This document shows positions 43,441-52,622 of a stretch of DNA of 56,893 nucleotides, in pieces. The DNA comes from Clostridia bacterium (lineage in GTDB: Bacteria; Bacillota; Clostridia; Oscillospirales; Acutalibacteraceae): positions 1 to 56,893 of the forward strand of contig JAFZOL010000008.1 of the NCBI GenBank assembly GCA_017550625.1, given 5' to 3'. The notes under the pieces are model-generated. The model worked only from the letters and a program-made list of their open reading frames with translations, ran no database searches and was not told where the DNA came from. The translations under genes were made by a program, and so were the position numbers. Position 1 is the first letter of the stretch. Every line of letters begins with the position of its first letter.

Positions 43441-46400
43441 TTATCTGCTGAACATCTTGAAGATGTTGCGGAAGAACGCCACGATCTTGCAGATGATGCC
43501 GTCCTGCTTCCACAGGCCGGTTCTGCCGTTATGGTTCAGGCCGCACTTCTCGCAGAGCTCCTGGCCCTCGTTGCCGGACGGGGTGGTGCCGGGATCGGAG
43601 GGATTCTCGGGCTCAGCCGCGCCGCAGCGCGTGCACACGCCGTTCACGTAGTCGTGGCCGAGCGGGTCTTCACCGGGCTGCGTGTAACTGTAACCGCACA
43701 TCTCGCAGGTGTAGGTGACGTAGCCGGCCTCGGTGCAGGTGGCGGCGGTGTAAGAGGAAGCGAACACGTGGTCGGTCTTGTTGACGGTTTCACGTTTTCT
43801 GTCGCCGCAGCGCTCGCAGACGTAGGCTTCGGAGCCGGTCGACGTGCAGGTGGCGGCAATGCATCTGTCCGCATCCCGGACCCAAACGTGGCCGAGCGCC
43901 TCGGTGGAGGTATCGGTGTAGCTGTCGGGGCAGCGGATGCAGGTGTGGGTGGTGTAGCCTTCCTTCGTGCAGGTGGGCTCGGTGACGGCCGCTTCGTATT
44001 CGTGGCCGAGCGCGTCGGTTTCAGCCTGCTCCACGAACACCGTGCCGCAGCGCGAGCAGTGGCTGCCTTCGGAAAGGCCGGTCTCGGTGCAGGTGGCGGG
44101 CACGGCAGCGTCGGTGACAGTCTGGTGGCCGAGCGCCGCGATCGTGCGAATGTCGTATTCGTGGCAGACGGAGCACTCGCGGATATTCGAGCCCGCGGCG
44201 GTGCAGGAGGGATCGGTGCGGACCCATTCGCTCCAGGTGTGGCCGAGCACGTCGGTGGTGGTGCCGTTATTGATCATCTTGCCGCAAACGCTGCACTGCA
44301 CGCGGCCGGTGACGCCCTTCGCGGTGCAGGTGGCGGGCACGTCGGCGATCGATACGGGCGTGTGGGCCTTCTTCGCGATGGCCTGCGGGGCCTCGATGAT
44401 CGTGCCGCACACGGCGCACTTCTTGCCGGCGGTGGTGCCGATGGCGGAGCAGGTGGGCTCACGCGCTTCGACGACGCCCACGATCTGATCGGCGGGATGG
44501 TCGAGCTTCGCGGTCTCGGTGACTCTCGCAAGGCCGCAGACGGAGCAGGCCTCATACTTCTTGCCGGCGTGGCCGCAGGTGGCGGCCTGTTCGCTGACAA
44601 GCTGATAATCGTGGTTGCCGGTGGCGGCGATCACACTATAGGTCGAGCCCTCGGGGATGAAGCCGCACACGACGCACACTTCGCCTTCGTTGTTGCCTTC
44701 GTCCACGCAGGTGGCCGCTTTGGCGGGTTTGGTTTCGATCGTATGTTCCTTCGCCGGGATCTCGCGTTCGTCGAGCTGCTCTCTGCAGGCGCGGCAGACG
44801 AGGATCTCGTGTCCGGGCGCGGTGCAGGTGGCGGGAACGGTCTCGATCCAATCCTGCCGCACGTGACCGGTGGCGGGGATCTCTTCGCTGTCCTTCGTTT
44901 CGCCGCAGATCTCGCAGACCTTGGCGGCGGTGGCGCCGGGCTCAAGGCAGGTGGGTTCAACGGCCACGCTGCCCTCCTGGTCGACCCACGCGTGCGGGGT
45001 CTTGCTGAGGAAGACCTCGGAGGCGTCGATCTCGTTCGTCAGAGCTTCGTCGGTGAAGTATTTGCCGCAGACGGTGCAGTGCCAGGCTTCGATGTTGCCC
45101 TCGGCCTGACAGGTGGGCTCGTGCGCTTCAAGGTGCTCGCCCGTGTGGCCGGCAAGGTCGTCGTCCACGTTGATCGTCTCGCCGCACACGCAGGTGTAGG
45201 TGGTGTAGCCGGGCTCGGTGCAGGGCGTTTCGGAAGCGTGGTGCTCGCCGGTGAGGGTGTCGAAGCCCTCAAAGCCCTCTCTCTGCCAGATGTGGCCGAG
45301 CGCCGGAAGCGTTTCGGAGGCGCTGGAGCCTTCGGGGATGTCGCCGCACACGGTGCACACGATACCGGCGGTATGTCCGGCGGCGGTGCAGGTGGGATCC
45401 GCGGCTTCGATCTCCTGATAGTCGTGCGGGACCTTGGCGAGCTTCACCTTTTCGGCGGCGGTCTTCGGCTCGGCAACGGTTTCGGGGTCGTCGTCCTCGA
45501 TCTCAACGGCCGCGGCGGCGTCCTCGAAATACTTGCCGCAGTTCGAGCAGACCCAGTATTCGATGTTGCCTTCCATCTTGCAGGTGGCGGGCACGGCGCC
45601 GTAGTGGCGAAGGGCGTGGCCCTTGGCCGGGATCACGACGGGCTGGGCGGTGTAGGCGCCGCAGTCTTTGCAGACGCTGTATTCGTTGTGGCCGGGGGTG
45701 GTGCAGGTGGCGGGCACGGCTTCCACGGTCTCAAGGCCGAGGTTATAGCCGTGCGGCTGCATGCCGAGGCGTTCAACGATCTCTTCGGCTTCGCACACGG
45801 AGCACTTCTTATACTTGTAGCCTGCCACGGTGCAGGTGCCGGCGTTCACGAAGATCTTGTCTTCTTCGCCTTCCTTGATCCACTTGTGGCCCGCGGGCGG
45901 GACGACCGAACCGTCGGCCTTGAAGGCGCCCTCGGTATTTTCATCGGCAAGGATGTAGCGCTCGCCGTCCTTCACGAAATACTGGTCGTAGCTCGCGTCG
46001 CCGCAGGCGCGGCACACGGCCTTGCCGGCGTTGCCGGATCTCAGGCACGTGGGTTCGACGCGGCCGTCGAGCATCCAATCATGGCCCTTGGCCGGAATCA
46101 CTTCGTAGATGTGATAGCCGCACACGGTGCAGGTCGCGTCGAAGATGGCAGAAGCGGTGCAGTTCGCGATCTGGTCGCGCTCTTTATCCCAGACGTGCTG
46201 GTGAGAGGCATAGACGGCATAGACGTTGCAATCCGCAAGGAAGACGTCCGCGGCCTGATATCTGCTCTCGTCGGCATAGCGCCAGTAAGAGAACACGTAG
46301 TGGTTCAGGTCGTCGGTGTGGTCGGGATTCTCGGTGGTGCTGAAGGGCGGGTTCTCGGGCGCGGTGGCGGTGTGGTCGAACCGCACCTGCTCGGTCTTGA

Positions 46401-48282
46401 TCGCGCTGCCCAGATGGTTGAGGAAGTTGACCGTGACGCGCTTATCTTTGTAAACGGCGAGCATGGTGGTGTTTTCGGTGATCGCAACCGAGCTGCCTGC
46501 CGCGCAGAGGCCCGAAGCGTCTTCGCTGTCGCGGGCATCGAACGAAAGGTCGATCCCGGTGGTGTTCAGCTTCTTCCATCCGAGGAAGCTGTCCATGCCC
46601 GCACGCACGGGCGTTGCGGACGCGATCGTGACGGATTTCGCTTCTCTGAGGGCCTGGTCCGCGTTGGCGGCATTGGCGACGAGATAATGCGGAACGGGAT
46701 CGGGATTCGCGATCGCGCTGGTGCTGACGCGGTTTTCGGGAATGGAGTTGACGTCGTAGGTCAGTGCGATGCTGCCCTGATAGACCGCGTAGTAATTATA
46801 GCTGCCGTTCTTGACGTAGCGCTCGTCGGAGGTGCCGGTAAAATCGGCGGCCTTCGCCTCGGCGGTGTCTCTGACCCATCCCTTGAAGGTGTAGGTCGTG
46901 CCCTTCGAAGTAAACGTGGTGCCGGTGAGATCGGGCAGATCGAAGGTGATCTTGGTCGTACGGTTGTACGCCGTCTTCTCGCTGGGGGCGTTCTGGCGCG
47001 CACCGTCGGCGTCGTAATAATAGACGTTCGCGGTAACTTTTTTGGAATAGATCGCGTAAAGCGTCTGGTTATAGCCGATGCCGGTGATGTTGCCGCTCTT
47101 CGTACCGCTCGTAGCGGAAGCACTCTTGTTCCATCCCACGAACGTCCACGTCCCGGTATTCTCCTGTCCTTCGCCCTTGCCGGCCGTGGTCGAATTGTTC
47201 TTCTTCGCAGCGAAATTCGAGCTTGAATTCACCGTAATCGTGGTCGAAGAATCGCTTCCATTGACCTGCGTGATCGGAGAGGTCGCGCTGTTCTTGAAAT
47301 CGTTCGCGCCGTAGTTGTAGGTCGAATCATACGTGATCTTATACGTCGGCTTTACGGTGATGTCGAACGTGCTGCTGGCGTTGCCGCGCTTCGCCTTTAC
47401 TCTCACCGTTTTCGTCGTTGAATTCTGATAGGTCGGCTGGATCGTGATCACGGTGGAGGCGCCGCCGCTGCCGTTCGTCAGGCTGACCTTGTTCGAGCCC
47501 CAGCTGTTCGAAGAGATCTCCCACTGGGGATCCTGATACCAGGAAACGCCGTACTGGTCCCGCACGGACGCCGCCGCGCTCGTCGTCACGGCGGACCCGC
47601 CGGTCGCGGCTGCCGTGACGGTCTTGTTTTCAAAGCCGGTGCCCGCGACGATAGAGCTCGCGGCCGGATACCCGTCCGAATTGACCGTCATCGTGACCGT
47701 GCCGGAACCGTTCTTCAGCGTAAAGCTGCTGTTGATCTTATAATGAATCTTCGTCCCCGAGCAGTCGCTCTGCGCGGAGGCCTGCCCGGACGAGGTATGC
47801 GTCTGTGAAACCGGCAGAGAGACCCAGGTACCGTTGCTCTTCTTGACCTGAATATAAAGATTGAACTCCAGATTCCGGTCCGCCCACGCGGATTCGATCG
47901 TGAACGAATACACGACCTTCGTGGGGAACTGATTCATCACAAAACCGGGGCAGGTATCACTCTCTTTGTCTCCGCTGCCCTGCAAACCAAACGTATTATA
48001 CCGCCACCCCTTAAAATCGACTTTCCAGTTGGTGGCTTGTTTCATTTGAACCTCTTGTCCCGTACCGTTCGTGTCTTTTCCGTAAACGGTCATAGACTCA
48101 CTTTTCCAGCCGCCGGTGTCGTTGCTTGAATTGACGGCAATACGGAATTCATACTGGCCCGCCGAAGCCGCGTCCGCCTCGGTGGACAGCCTGACAAGCC
48201 CGGCCCAATCCAGCGCGAACACGCTCAGGCACATGAGCAGCGAGAGGAAAATACTCAGTGCTCGTTTCCCGGTTTTTTTCAT
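43441..48282 (-). CDS. Large secreted protein with InlB-like and 19 Cys-rich repeats
   Basis: A 1,613-residue protein. The ATG at 48282 follows AGGAGG by 8-9 nt. Residues 1-37 are a signal peptide (RALSIFLSLLMCLSVFA) close to that of the neighbouring giant. About 40-310 are beta-rich, Ig-like. About 330-700 hold four InlB-B/Flg_new-like units (TFVGWN, TFKGWV, SFLGWK, FSYWRY, each followed by a YAVY-type strand). About 705-1555 hold 19 repeats of roughly 42-48 residues, consensus VPATCTxxGxxxYxCxxCGxxxxxxIPALGH. The C-terminus has CEKCGLNHNGRTGLW and an aromatic/basic tail (ICKIVAFFRNIFKMFSR). No LPXTG or SLH is present. The Cys repeats are common in clostridial surface proteins, their role unproven; the CxxC-plus-His layout could bind metal or form disulfides. 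Confidence 0.9.
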   Translation of the reverse strand: MKKTGKRALSIFLSLLMCLSVFALDWAGLVRLSTEADAASAGQYEFRIAVNSSNDTGGWKSESMTVYGKDTNGTGQEVQMKQATNWKVDFKGWRYNTFGLQGSGDKESDTCPGFVMNQFPTKVVYSFTIESAWADRNLEFNLYIQVKKSNGTWVSLPVSQTHTSSGQASAQSDCSGTKIHYKINSSFTLKNGSGTVTMTVNSDGYPAASSIVAGTGFENKTVTAAATGGSAVTTSAAASVRDQYGVSWYQDPQWEISSNSWGSNKVSLTNGSGGASTVITIQPTYQNSTTKTVRVKAKRGNASSTFDITVKPTYKITYDSTYNYGANDFKNSATSPITQVNGSDSSTTITVNSSSNFAAKKNNSTTAGKGEGQENTGTWTFVGWNKSASATSGTKSGNITGIGYNQTLYAIYSKKVTANVYYYDADGARQNAPSEKTAYNRTTKITFDLPDLTGTTFTSKGTTYTFKGWVRDTAEAKAADFTGTSDERYVKNGSYNYYAVYQGSIALTYDVNSIPENRVSTSAIANPDPVPHYLVANAANADQALREAKSVTIASATPVRAGMDSFLGWKKLNTTGIDLSFDARDSEDASGLCAAGSSVAITENTTMLAVYKDKRVTVNFLNHLGSAIKTEQVRFDHTATAPENPPFSTTENPDHTDDLNHYVFSYWRYADESRYQAADVFLADCNVYAVYASHQHVWDKERDQIANCTASAIFDATCTVCGYHIYEVIPAKGHDWMLDGRVEPTCLRSGNAGKAVCRACGDASYDQYFVKDGERYILADENTEGAFKADGSVVPPAGHKWIKEGEEDKIFVNAGTCTVAGYKYKKCSVCEAEEIVERLGMQPHGYNLGLETVEAVPATCTTPGHNEYSVCKDCGAYTAQPVVIPAKGHALRHYGAVPATCKMEGNIEYWVCSNCGKYFEDAAAAVEIEDDDPETVAEPKTAAEKVKLAKVPHDYQEIEAADPTCTAAGHTAGIVCTVCGDIPEGSSASETLPALGHIWQREGFEGFDTLTGEHHASETPCTEPGYTTYTCVCGETINVDDDLAGHTGEHLEAHEPTCQAEGNIEAWHCTVCGKYFTDEALTNEIDASEVFLSKTPHAWVDQEGSVAVEPTCLEPGATAAKVCEICGETKDSEEIPATGHVRQDWIETVPATCTAPGHEILVCRACREQLDEREIPAKEHTIETKPAKAATCVDEGNNEGEVCVVCGFIPEGSTYSVIAATGNHDYQLVSEQAATCGHAGKKYEACSVCGLARVTETAKLDHPADQIVGVVEAREPTCSAIGTTAGKKCAVCGTIIEAPQAIAKKAHTPVSIADVPATCTAKGVTGRVQCSVCGKMINNGTTTDVLGHTWSEWVRTDPSCTAAGSNIRECSVCHEYDIRTIAALGHQTVTDAAVPATCTETGLSEGSHCSRCGTVFVEQAETDALGHEYEAAVTEPTCTKEGYTTHTCIRCPDSYTDTSTEALGHVWVRDADRCIAATCTSTGSEAYVCERCGDRKRETVNKTDHVFASSYTAATCTEAGYVTYTCEMCGYSYTQPGEDPLGHDYVNGVCTRCGAAEPENPSDPGTTPSGNEGQELCEKCGLNHNGRTGLWKQDGIICKIVAFFRNIFKMFSR

Positions 48283-48353
48283 AAAGAGACCTCCTAAAAG
48301 AAATCTGGACTGCAACAAGGCGCATTCGCCCCTTGTAGACTTATGCACAGTAT

Positions 48354-48364
48354 ATTATAGCAAA
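48354..48364 (-). promoter_or_regulatory. Extended -10 promoter of the Cys-repeat protein gene
   Basis: Minus strand: TTTTGCTATAAT, an extended -10 (TGC next to TATAAT, hexamer at 48354-48359) with only a poor T-rich -35. The leader is about 65 nt. Confidence 0.6.
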
Positions 48365-48430
48365 AGTACCCTAAAAAAAGAAATTGACATTTTAGATAAA
48401 TTTGTTTGTATTTATTTATAACATTTCACA

Positions 48431-48470
48431 AAGGGAGCCCGGCGCGGACGCGTCGTGCTCCCTTTTTTCA
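48431..48470. terminator. Hairpin between the M20 gene and the surface-protein promoter
   Basis: AAGGGAGC (48431-48438) pairs with GCTCCCTT (48457-48464), with a GC-rich inner part. A T6 run follows on the plus strand; on the minus strand, the direction of the M20 gene, only TTTG follows. It probably ends the M20 transcript, but the better U-run points the other way. Confidence 0.55.
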
Positions 48471-48498
48471 TCTTCGTTTTCTTCTCTCCCCTGCCCCG

Positions 48499-49953
48499 TC
48501 AGGCGTTTCCGGACCAGCGCGTGACGATGACCTTATAGGTCTTCGCGGCCTCGGCGAGGGCGGAAGTCGATAGGTTCTCGTTCGCGGCGTGCATGGCGGC
48601 GAGCTGGCTCTTCGTCAGGCGCGTGGGCGTGAAGCGGAACACGTTGTCGCACACGGGCTCGAAGCGGCGCGAGTCGGTGCCGCCGGTCATGAGATAGGGC
48701 GAGACCACCGTGTCGGGCAGGCAGTCGGAGACGCAGCGGCTCAAAAACGCGGCCTCGTCGGTGTCGAAGCGGATGAGGCGCGAGGGCTCCTTGCAGAACA
48801 GCACCTCGGTGTCCACGTCATACCGCGCGGCGCGCTTTTTGAGGAGCTCGATGCTCTCCTTCGCCCCCTGATGGAGGGCGGGGCGCATGTTGCAGATCAC
48901 GTAGGCCTCATCCGGCAGCACGTTCGGCGCGGCGGAGCCGCCGGCCTGCGTGAACGCCGCCGTGGTGGCGAGAAACGCGCCCGCCATCGGCGAAACTGCC
49001 GGCATCACGCGCTTGACAAGGGGGCCGAACAGCCACAGATTGCCGAGCAGCAGCCGGAACGGGAAGTTCATATAGGGCGACAGGGCGGCGAACGTGTCGC
49101 TGACCGGAGAAACGAGCTTTTTCTTGAACGGCGGGTGTTTTTCGACGCTCGCAACGAACTGCGAGAGCCTCACGATCGGCGTGTTTTTCGGCGGGGTGGA
49201 CGAGTGCCCGCCCGCGCTGCGCGCCACGAACTTGAGGTTCACGAAGCCCTTTTCGGCAAGGCCGACGGCGGATATGGGCACGCAGAGCCCCGGGAACTGG
49301 TCGCCGACCACGGCCCCGCCCTCGTCGAGCACCATCGAAAGGCGGACGCCCTTGTTTTTGAGATATTCCACAACGAGCTCAGCCCCGCCGCCGCCGTTTT
49401 CTTCGTTGCGCGACGAGAAGAGCCACAGGTCCTCTTTGAAAACAAAGCCCTCTCGGAGCAGCTCCTCCACGGCGAGCCATTCGGCGCAGAAGGTGCCCTT
49501 GCAGTCCATGCTGCCGCGGCCCCACACCGCCCCGTCTTCGATCTCGCCCGAGAACGGGTCCTTCGTCCAGCCCGTCTGCCCTTCGGCGGGCACCACGTCC
49601 TGATGGCCCATCAGCAGCAGGGCGCCGCGCTTCGGGTCCGCGCCCGGGATGCGGCGGAGAATGTTGCCGTCCCGGTCGTGGTTTTCGGCGGTTTTGTCGA
49701 CGAGCGGGAACAGCGCGGCGATCTTTTCGTGGTAGACCGCGAAATCCTCCCAGCTCTCGCCCTGTTTTCTCGACACGGTGGGGAGCTTCACGAGCGCCGA
49801 CAGCGTTTCGGCGTAAGCGTTTTCCTCCTCCGGCGTCCAGCTGACGGCGGGCGGCGTGCCCGGGAGCTTTTTCTTCATCAAAAGCGTTTTCACGACGAGC
49901 GCGAGGACCAAGATCCCCAGCGCCGCGAGACACACGTACAGCGCGATTTCCAT
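48499..49953 (-). CDS. M20 family metallopeptidase (Gly-Xaa carboxypeptidase-like), membrane-anchored
   Basis: A 484-residue protein. Residues 5-26 are a membrane anchor (YVCLAALGILVLALVV). The rest is an M20A di-zinc peptidase of the PM20D1/carboxypeptidase S type: LLMGHQDVVP (metal His and catalytic Asp), WGRGSMDCKG (bridging Asp), SRNEENGGGGAE (catalytic and metal Glu), AGGHSSTPP in the lid domain, GGTDSRRF, and AAMHAANENLS carrying the last metal His. The key residues are all present. Such enzymes cleave or form N-acyl amino acids or release C-terminal residues; the substrate here is unknown. It has its own promoter (49986-50015), with GAAAGAAGGGG before the ATG. Confidence 0.88.
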   Translation of the reverse strand: MEIALYVCLAALGILVLALVVKTLLMKKKLPGTPPAVSWTPEEENAYAETLSALVKLPTVSRKQGESWEDFAVYHEKIAALFPLVDKTAENHDRDGNILRRIPGADPKRGALLLMGHQDVVPAEGQTGWTKDPFSGEIEDGAVWGRGSMDCKGTFCAEWLAVEELLREGFVFKEDLWLFSSRNEENGGGGAELVVEYLKNKGVRLSMVLDEGGAVVGDQFPGLCVPISAVGLAEKGFVNLKFVARSAGGHSSTPPKNTPIVRLSQFVASVEKHPPFKKKLVSPVSDTFAALSPYMNFPFRLLLGNLWLFGPLVKRVMPAVSPMAGAFLATTAAFTQAGGSAAPNVLPDEAYVICNMRPALHQGAKESIELLKKRAARYDVDTEVLFCKEPSRLIRFDTDEAAFLSRCVSDCLPDTVVSPYLMTGGTDSRRFEPVCDNVFRFTPTRLTKSQLAAMHAANENLSTSALAEAAKTYKVIVTRWSGNA

Positions 49954-49985
49954 ACGACCCCTTCTTTCGATCGGTTTCTGTTTTC

Positions 49986-50015
49986 AATGTACCAAACCCG
50001 CGCGGCGGTTGTCAA
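49986..50015 (-). promoter_or_regulatory. Sigma-A promoter of the M20 peptidase gene
   Basis: Minus strand: -35 TTGACA (50010-50015), 18-nt spacer, -10 TACATT (49986-49991). Confidence 0.75.
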
Positions 50016-50044
50016 GCCTTTTGCGCGAATCCCCGCGGACGGAC

Positions 50045-50070
50045 AAAAAAAGACCCGCCGGAGCGGGTCT
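50045..50070 (-). terminator. Terminator of the zinc uptake operon
   Basis: AGACCCGC (50051-50058) pairs with GCGGGTCT (50063-50070), loop CGGA, with T7 on the minus strand. It starts 13 nt after the stop codon of the last gene. Confidence 0.9.
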
Positions 50071-50083
50071 CAAATCGTCAGAT

Positions 50084-50953
50084 TTACAGTTCTGTATACG
50101 AATCCACCGTGAGGTGCACGCCGTCAGCCTGCTCGCCCAGCGTGCCGCCGAGGATGACGTAGGTGCCGATGGCGCTTGAGCGGTCGGCGTCGAAGGGCAG
50201 CTCCCACGCGCCGTTGTAATAGGGATGCTGCACGGTGGCGTCGTCGAGGATGCGCCCGTACACGAGCACGGTCTTGCCGTCGAAGGCCGCCTTGCTCTTC
50301 TCGTTGACCATATTGATGATCTGCACGCGCGCGAGCGTGGGGCTCATGGTGGTGAGATCGTAGTCGTAATTGTTCGAGATCGTATACTGCGAGTCGACCG
50401 TCACGTCGGCGTTCTTGATCCAGAACTTGTCGAGGGCGGAATCGTTCTGCTCGGTCACGCCCGTCACGGTGATCGCGGAGCCGGGCAGCGGGAGCGACGA
50501 CGGGTCGTTCGGCACGAACTCCCACTGGAAGTCGCAGCAGCGGGTCTGGTCGTTGTAGCCCCACACGTAATACCGCGTGCCGCCGCCGAAATACTGGTCG
50601 TCCAAGATCGCGAAGGTGCCCTTCTTGGTCACGGTCTCGCCCGCGTATTCCGCGGCCTTTTTGTTATAGAAAATGTCGTAATACAGCACGTATTCCGAGG
50701 GCGTGAAGAACTCCTGCATCGAGGTGAACGCCGCGGTGGGATAGTTGCCCGGGATCGTGTTGCCCTGCGCGTCGGTGGCGACGGAATCGGCGCTGCCGCG
50801 CGTGGCCTGTTCCGAAGAAGGCTCGGCGTTTTTGCTGACGTCGGCGTTGCTCGCGGAGGGGTCGCCGGACACGCCGTCGTCGGGTTTGTTGCCCGCGCAC
50901 GAGGCGCAAAGCAGGAGCGTGAGAGCGAGAAGGAGGGCGAAAATCTTTTTCAT
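50084..50953 (-). CDS. Lipoprotein of unknown function in the zinc uptake operon
   Basis: A 289-residue protein taken from the ATG at 50953 (AAAGG upstream). MKKIFALLLALTLLLCASC is a lipoprotein signal, with modification likely at the Cys of CASC. A Ser/Asp/Glu linker (about 20-70) is followed by a region of about 210 residues that reads like two OB-fold-type beta barrels (VTKKGTFAILDDQYFGG and SAITVTGVTEQND; a second at about 245-285, KTVLVYGRILDD). A TRCCDFQWEF motif offers two adjacent Cys. It starts 5 nt after the znuB stop and is the last gene of the operon, so Zur should control it. A metal-delivery or surface-binding role is plausible but inferred. Confidence 0.8.
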   Translation of the reverse strand: MKKIFALLLALTLLLCASCAGNKPDDGVSGDPSASNADVSKNAEPSSEQATRGSADSVATDAQGNTIPGNYPTAAFTSMQEFFTPSEYVLYYDIFYNKKAAEYAGETVTKKGTFAILDDQYFGGGTRYYVWGYNDQTRCCDFQWEFVPNDPSSLPLPGSAITVTGVTEQNDSALDKFWIKNADVTVDSQYTISNNYDYDLTTMSPTLARVQIINMVNEKSKAAFDGKTVLVYGRILDDATVQHPYYNGAWELPFDADRSSAIGTYVILGGTLGEQADGVHLTVDSYTEL

Positions 50954-50958
50954 ATCGA

Positions 50959-51912
50959 TCAACCTTTCTTGGTAAAAATCCCTATTAAAGTAAACACGAG
51001 GAACACGAAGATCTGCGCCACCACGATGGTGGAGCCGACCGGGGTGGAGATCAGCATGGCGCTGAAGATGCCGAAGGCCGTGCTGCCGACCGATACCGCA
51101 GCCGAGCAGATCACGACGCCCTTGAACGAGCGGCACAGGCGCATGGCCGAGAGCACCGGGAACACCACGAGCGCCGAGATGAGCAGCGAGCCCACGAGGT
51201 TCATCGCCAGCACGATCACGATCGCGGTGACGACGGCCGTGACGAGGTTGTAGAATTCCGACTTCGTGCCCGTGGCGGAGGCGAAATCGGGGTCGAAGGT
51301 CACGGCGAAGATCTTATGGTAGAACAGGATGTACACCGCGAGCACGAGGATCGTCATGCCGATGCAGAGGTAGAGTTCAAAGTCGGAGATCGAAAGGATC
51401 GCCGTGGAGCCGAACAGCGACGTGCACACGTCGGAGCTCACGTTGCCGGTGCTGAACACGTTCATGAGTATATAGCCGACGCCGAGCGCCCCGACCGAGA
51501 GCATGGCGAGCGACGCGTCGCCGCGCACCTTTCTGTTCTTGCCGGTCTTGAGCAGCAGCACGGCCGTGAACACGGTGACGGGCAAAATGAGCACCATCTT
51601 CTGCTGCGTGAGGCCCAATACGGACGCCACCGCCATCGCGCCGAACGCCACGTGCGACAGGCCGTCGCCGATGAACGAAAAGCGCTTGAGCACGAGGCTC
51701 ACGCCCAGCATCGCGGCGCAAAGGGCAATGAGGACGCCGACGATCAGCGCCTTCTGGGCGAAGGATTTGCCGAGATACCCCCCGATGGCGTCGAACACGT
51801 CGCCGAGGGAGTGATATTTCGAGAACAGCTTTAAGAACTGCTCGCCGAGACGGCTGAACGAGAAGGCCTCTTCCTCCGCGCCGCCGATGATCGAAAGGAG
51901 CATGTCGTTCAT
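50959..51912 (-). CDS. znuB: Zinc ABC transporter permease
   Basis: A 317-residue ABC-3 family membrane protein with about eight or nine hydrophobic segments. Family marks include LIALCAAMLGVSLVLKRFSFIGDGLSHVAFG, of which GDGLSHVAFGA is the coupling-region motif, and a C-terminal GSLLISALVVFPVLSAM block. An N-terminal extension of about 60 residues precedes the first membrane helix. It overlaps znuC by 4 nt (ATGA). The substrate zinc, rather than manganese, is inferred from the adjacent Zur-type regulator and its operator. Confidence 0.9.
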   Translation of the reverse strand: MNDMLLSIIGGAEEEAFSFSRLGEQFLKLFSKYHSLGDVFDAIGGYLGKSFAQKALIVGVLIALCAAMLGVSLVLKRFSFIGDGLSHVAFGAMAVASVLGLTQQKMVLILPVTVFTAVLLLKTGKNRKVRGDASLAMLSVGALGVGYILMNVFSTGNVSSDVCTSLFGSTAILSISDFELYLCIGMTILVLAVYILFYHKIFAVTFDPDFASATGTKSEFYNLVTAVVTAIVIVLAMNLVGSLLISALVVFPVLSAMRLCRSFKGVVICSAAVSVGSTAFGIFSAMLISTPVGSTIVVAQIFVFLVFTLIGIFTKKG

Positions 51913-52622
51913 GCGCGGTCACCTCCCGCGGCGTCGGCAAAGGTCTTGCCGATCTCGGTGCCGATATAGTCGCGCTTTTCGCCGAAGAACACCGGCTCTG
52001 CGCCGAGGTGCAATATGTGCGTGGCGTAGCGCACCGCTGCGGCGATGTCGTGCGACACCATGATGATCGTGACGCCCTCGCGGTTGAGGCGGCTTATGAG
52101 CTCATACATCGCGTTCGTCACGAGCGGGTCGAGGCCCGCCACGGGTTCGTCGAGCAGCAGCATCTCTTTGGTGGCGCATAAAGCGCGCGCGAGCAGGACG
52201 CGCTGCTTCTGCCCGCCCGAAAGGTCGCGGTAGCAGCGGTCCTGCAGTTCGAGGATGCCGAGGCGCTCCATCTGGAAGCGCGCGTCTTCTTTTTCCTGCC
52301 TGGTATAGAAGGGCCTGAGGCCCATCTTGCCCACGTTGCCCGAGAGCACGATCTCGCGCACCGTGGCCGGGAAATCGCGCTGCACGTCGGAGTGCTGCGG
52401 CAGATAGCCGATCGCGCGCTTTTTTTCGCTCACACGGTATTCGATCGTGCCCGAGAGCGGGGGGTTGAGGCCCAACAGCGCCTTGACCAGCGTGCTTTTG
52501 CCCGCGCCGTTCTCGCCCACGATGCAGAGGTAATCCCCCCGGTTCACTGTGAAGCTCACGTTTTTGCTCACCGCCCTGCCGTCGTAGCCGAGCGTTAAAT
52601 TTTTACATATCAACTGTTCCAT
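51909..52622 (-). CDS. znuC: Zinc ABC transporter ATP-binding protein
   Basis: A 237-residue ABC ATPase. Walker A GENGAGKST (about 36-44), Q-loop YLPQHSD, signature LSGGQKQRVLLARAL (about 135), Walker B MLLLDEPVAGLDP and the switch His in VSHD are all intact. The sequence is typical of the metal-ion (ZnuC/MntB) subgroup. The start at 52622 overlaps the 3' end of znuA by 20 nt, and the stop overlaps znuB, so the transport genes are translationally coupled. Confidence 0.93.
   Translation of the reverse strand: MEQLICKNLTLGYDGRAVSKNVSFTVNRGDYLCIVGENGAGKSTLVKALLGLNPPLSGTIEYRVSEKKRAIGYLPQHSDVQRDFPATVREIVLSGNVGKMGLRPFYTRQEKEDARFQMERLGILELQDRCYRDLSGGQKQRVLLARALCATKEMLLLDEPVAGLDPLVTNAMYELISRLNREGVTIIMVSHDIAAAVRYATHILHLGAEPVFFGEKRDYIGTEIGKTFADAAGGDRA

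Noticed and set aside
43429-47226. A 1,265-codon plus-strand frame opposite the Cys-repeat protein
   Set aside because: It is an antisense shadow of a gene with clear signal peptide, repeats, promoter and terminator.
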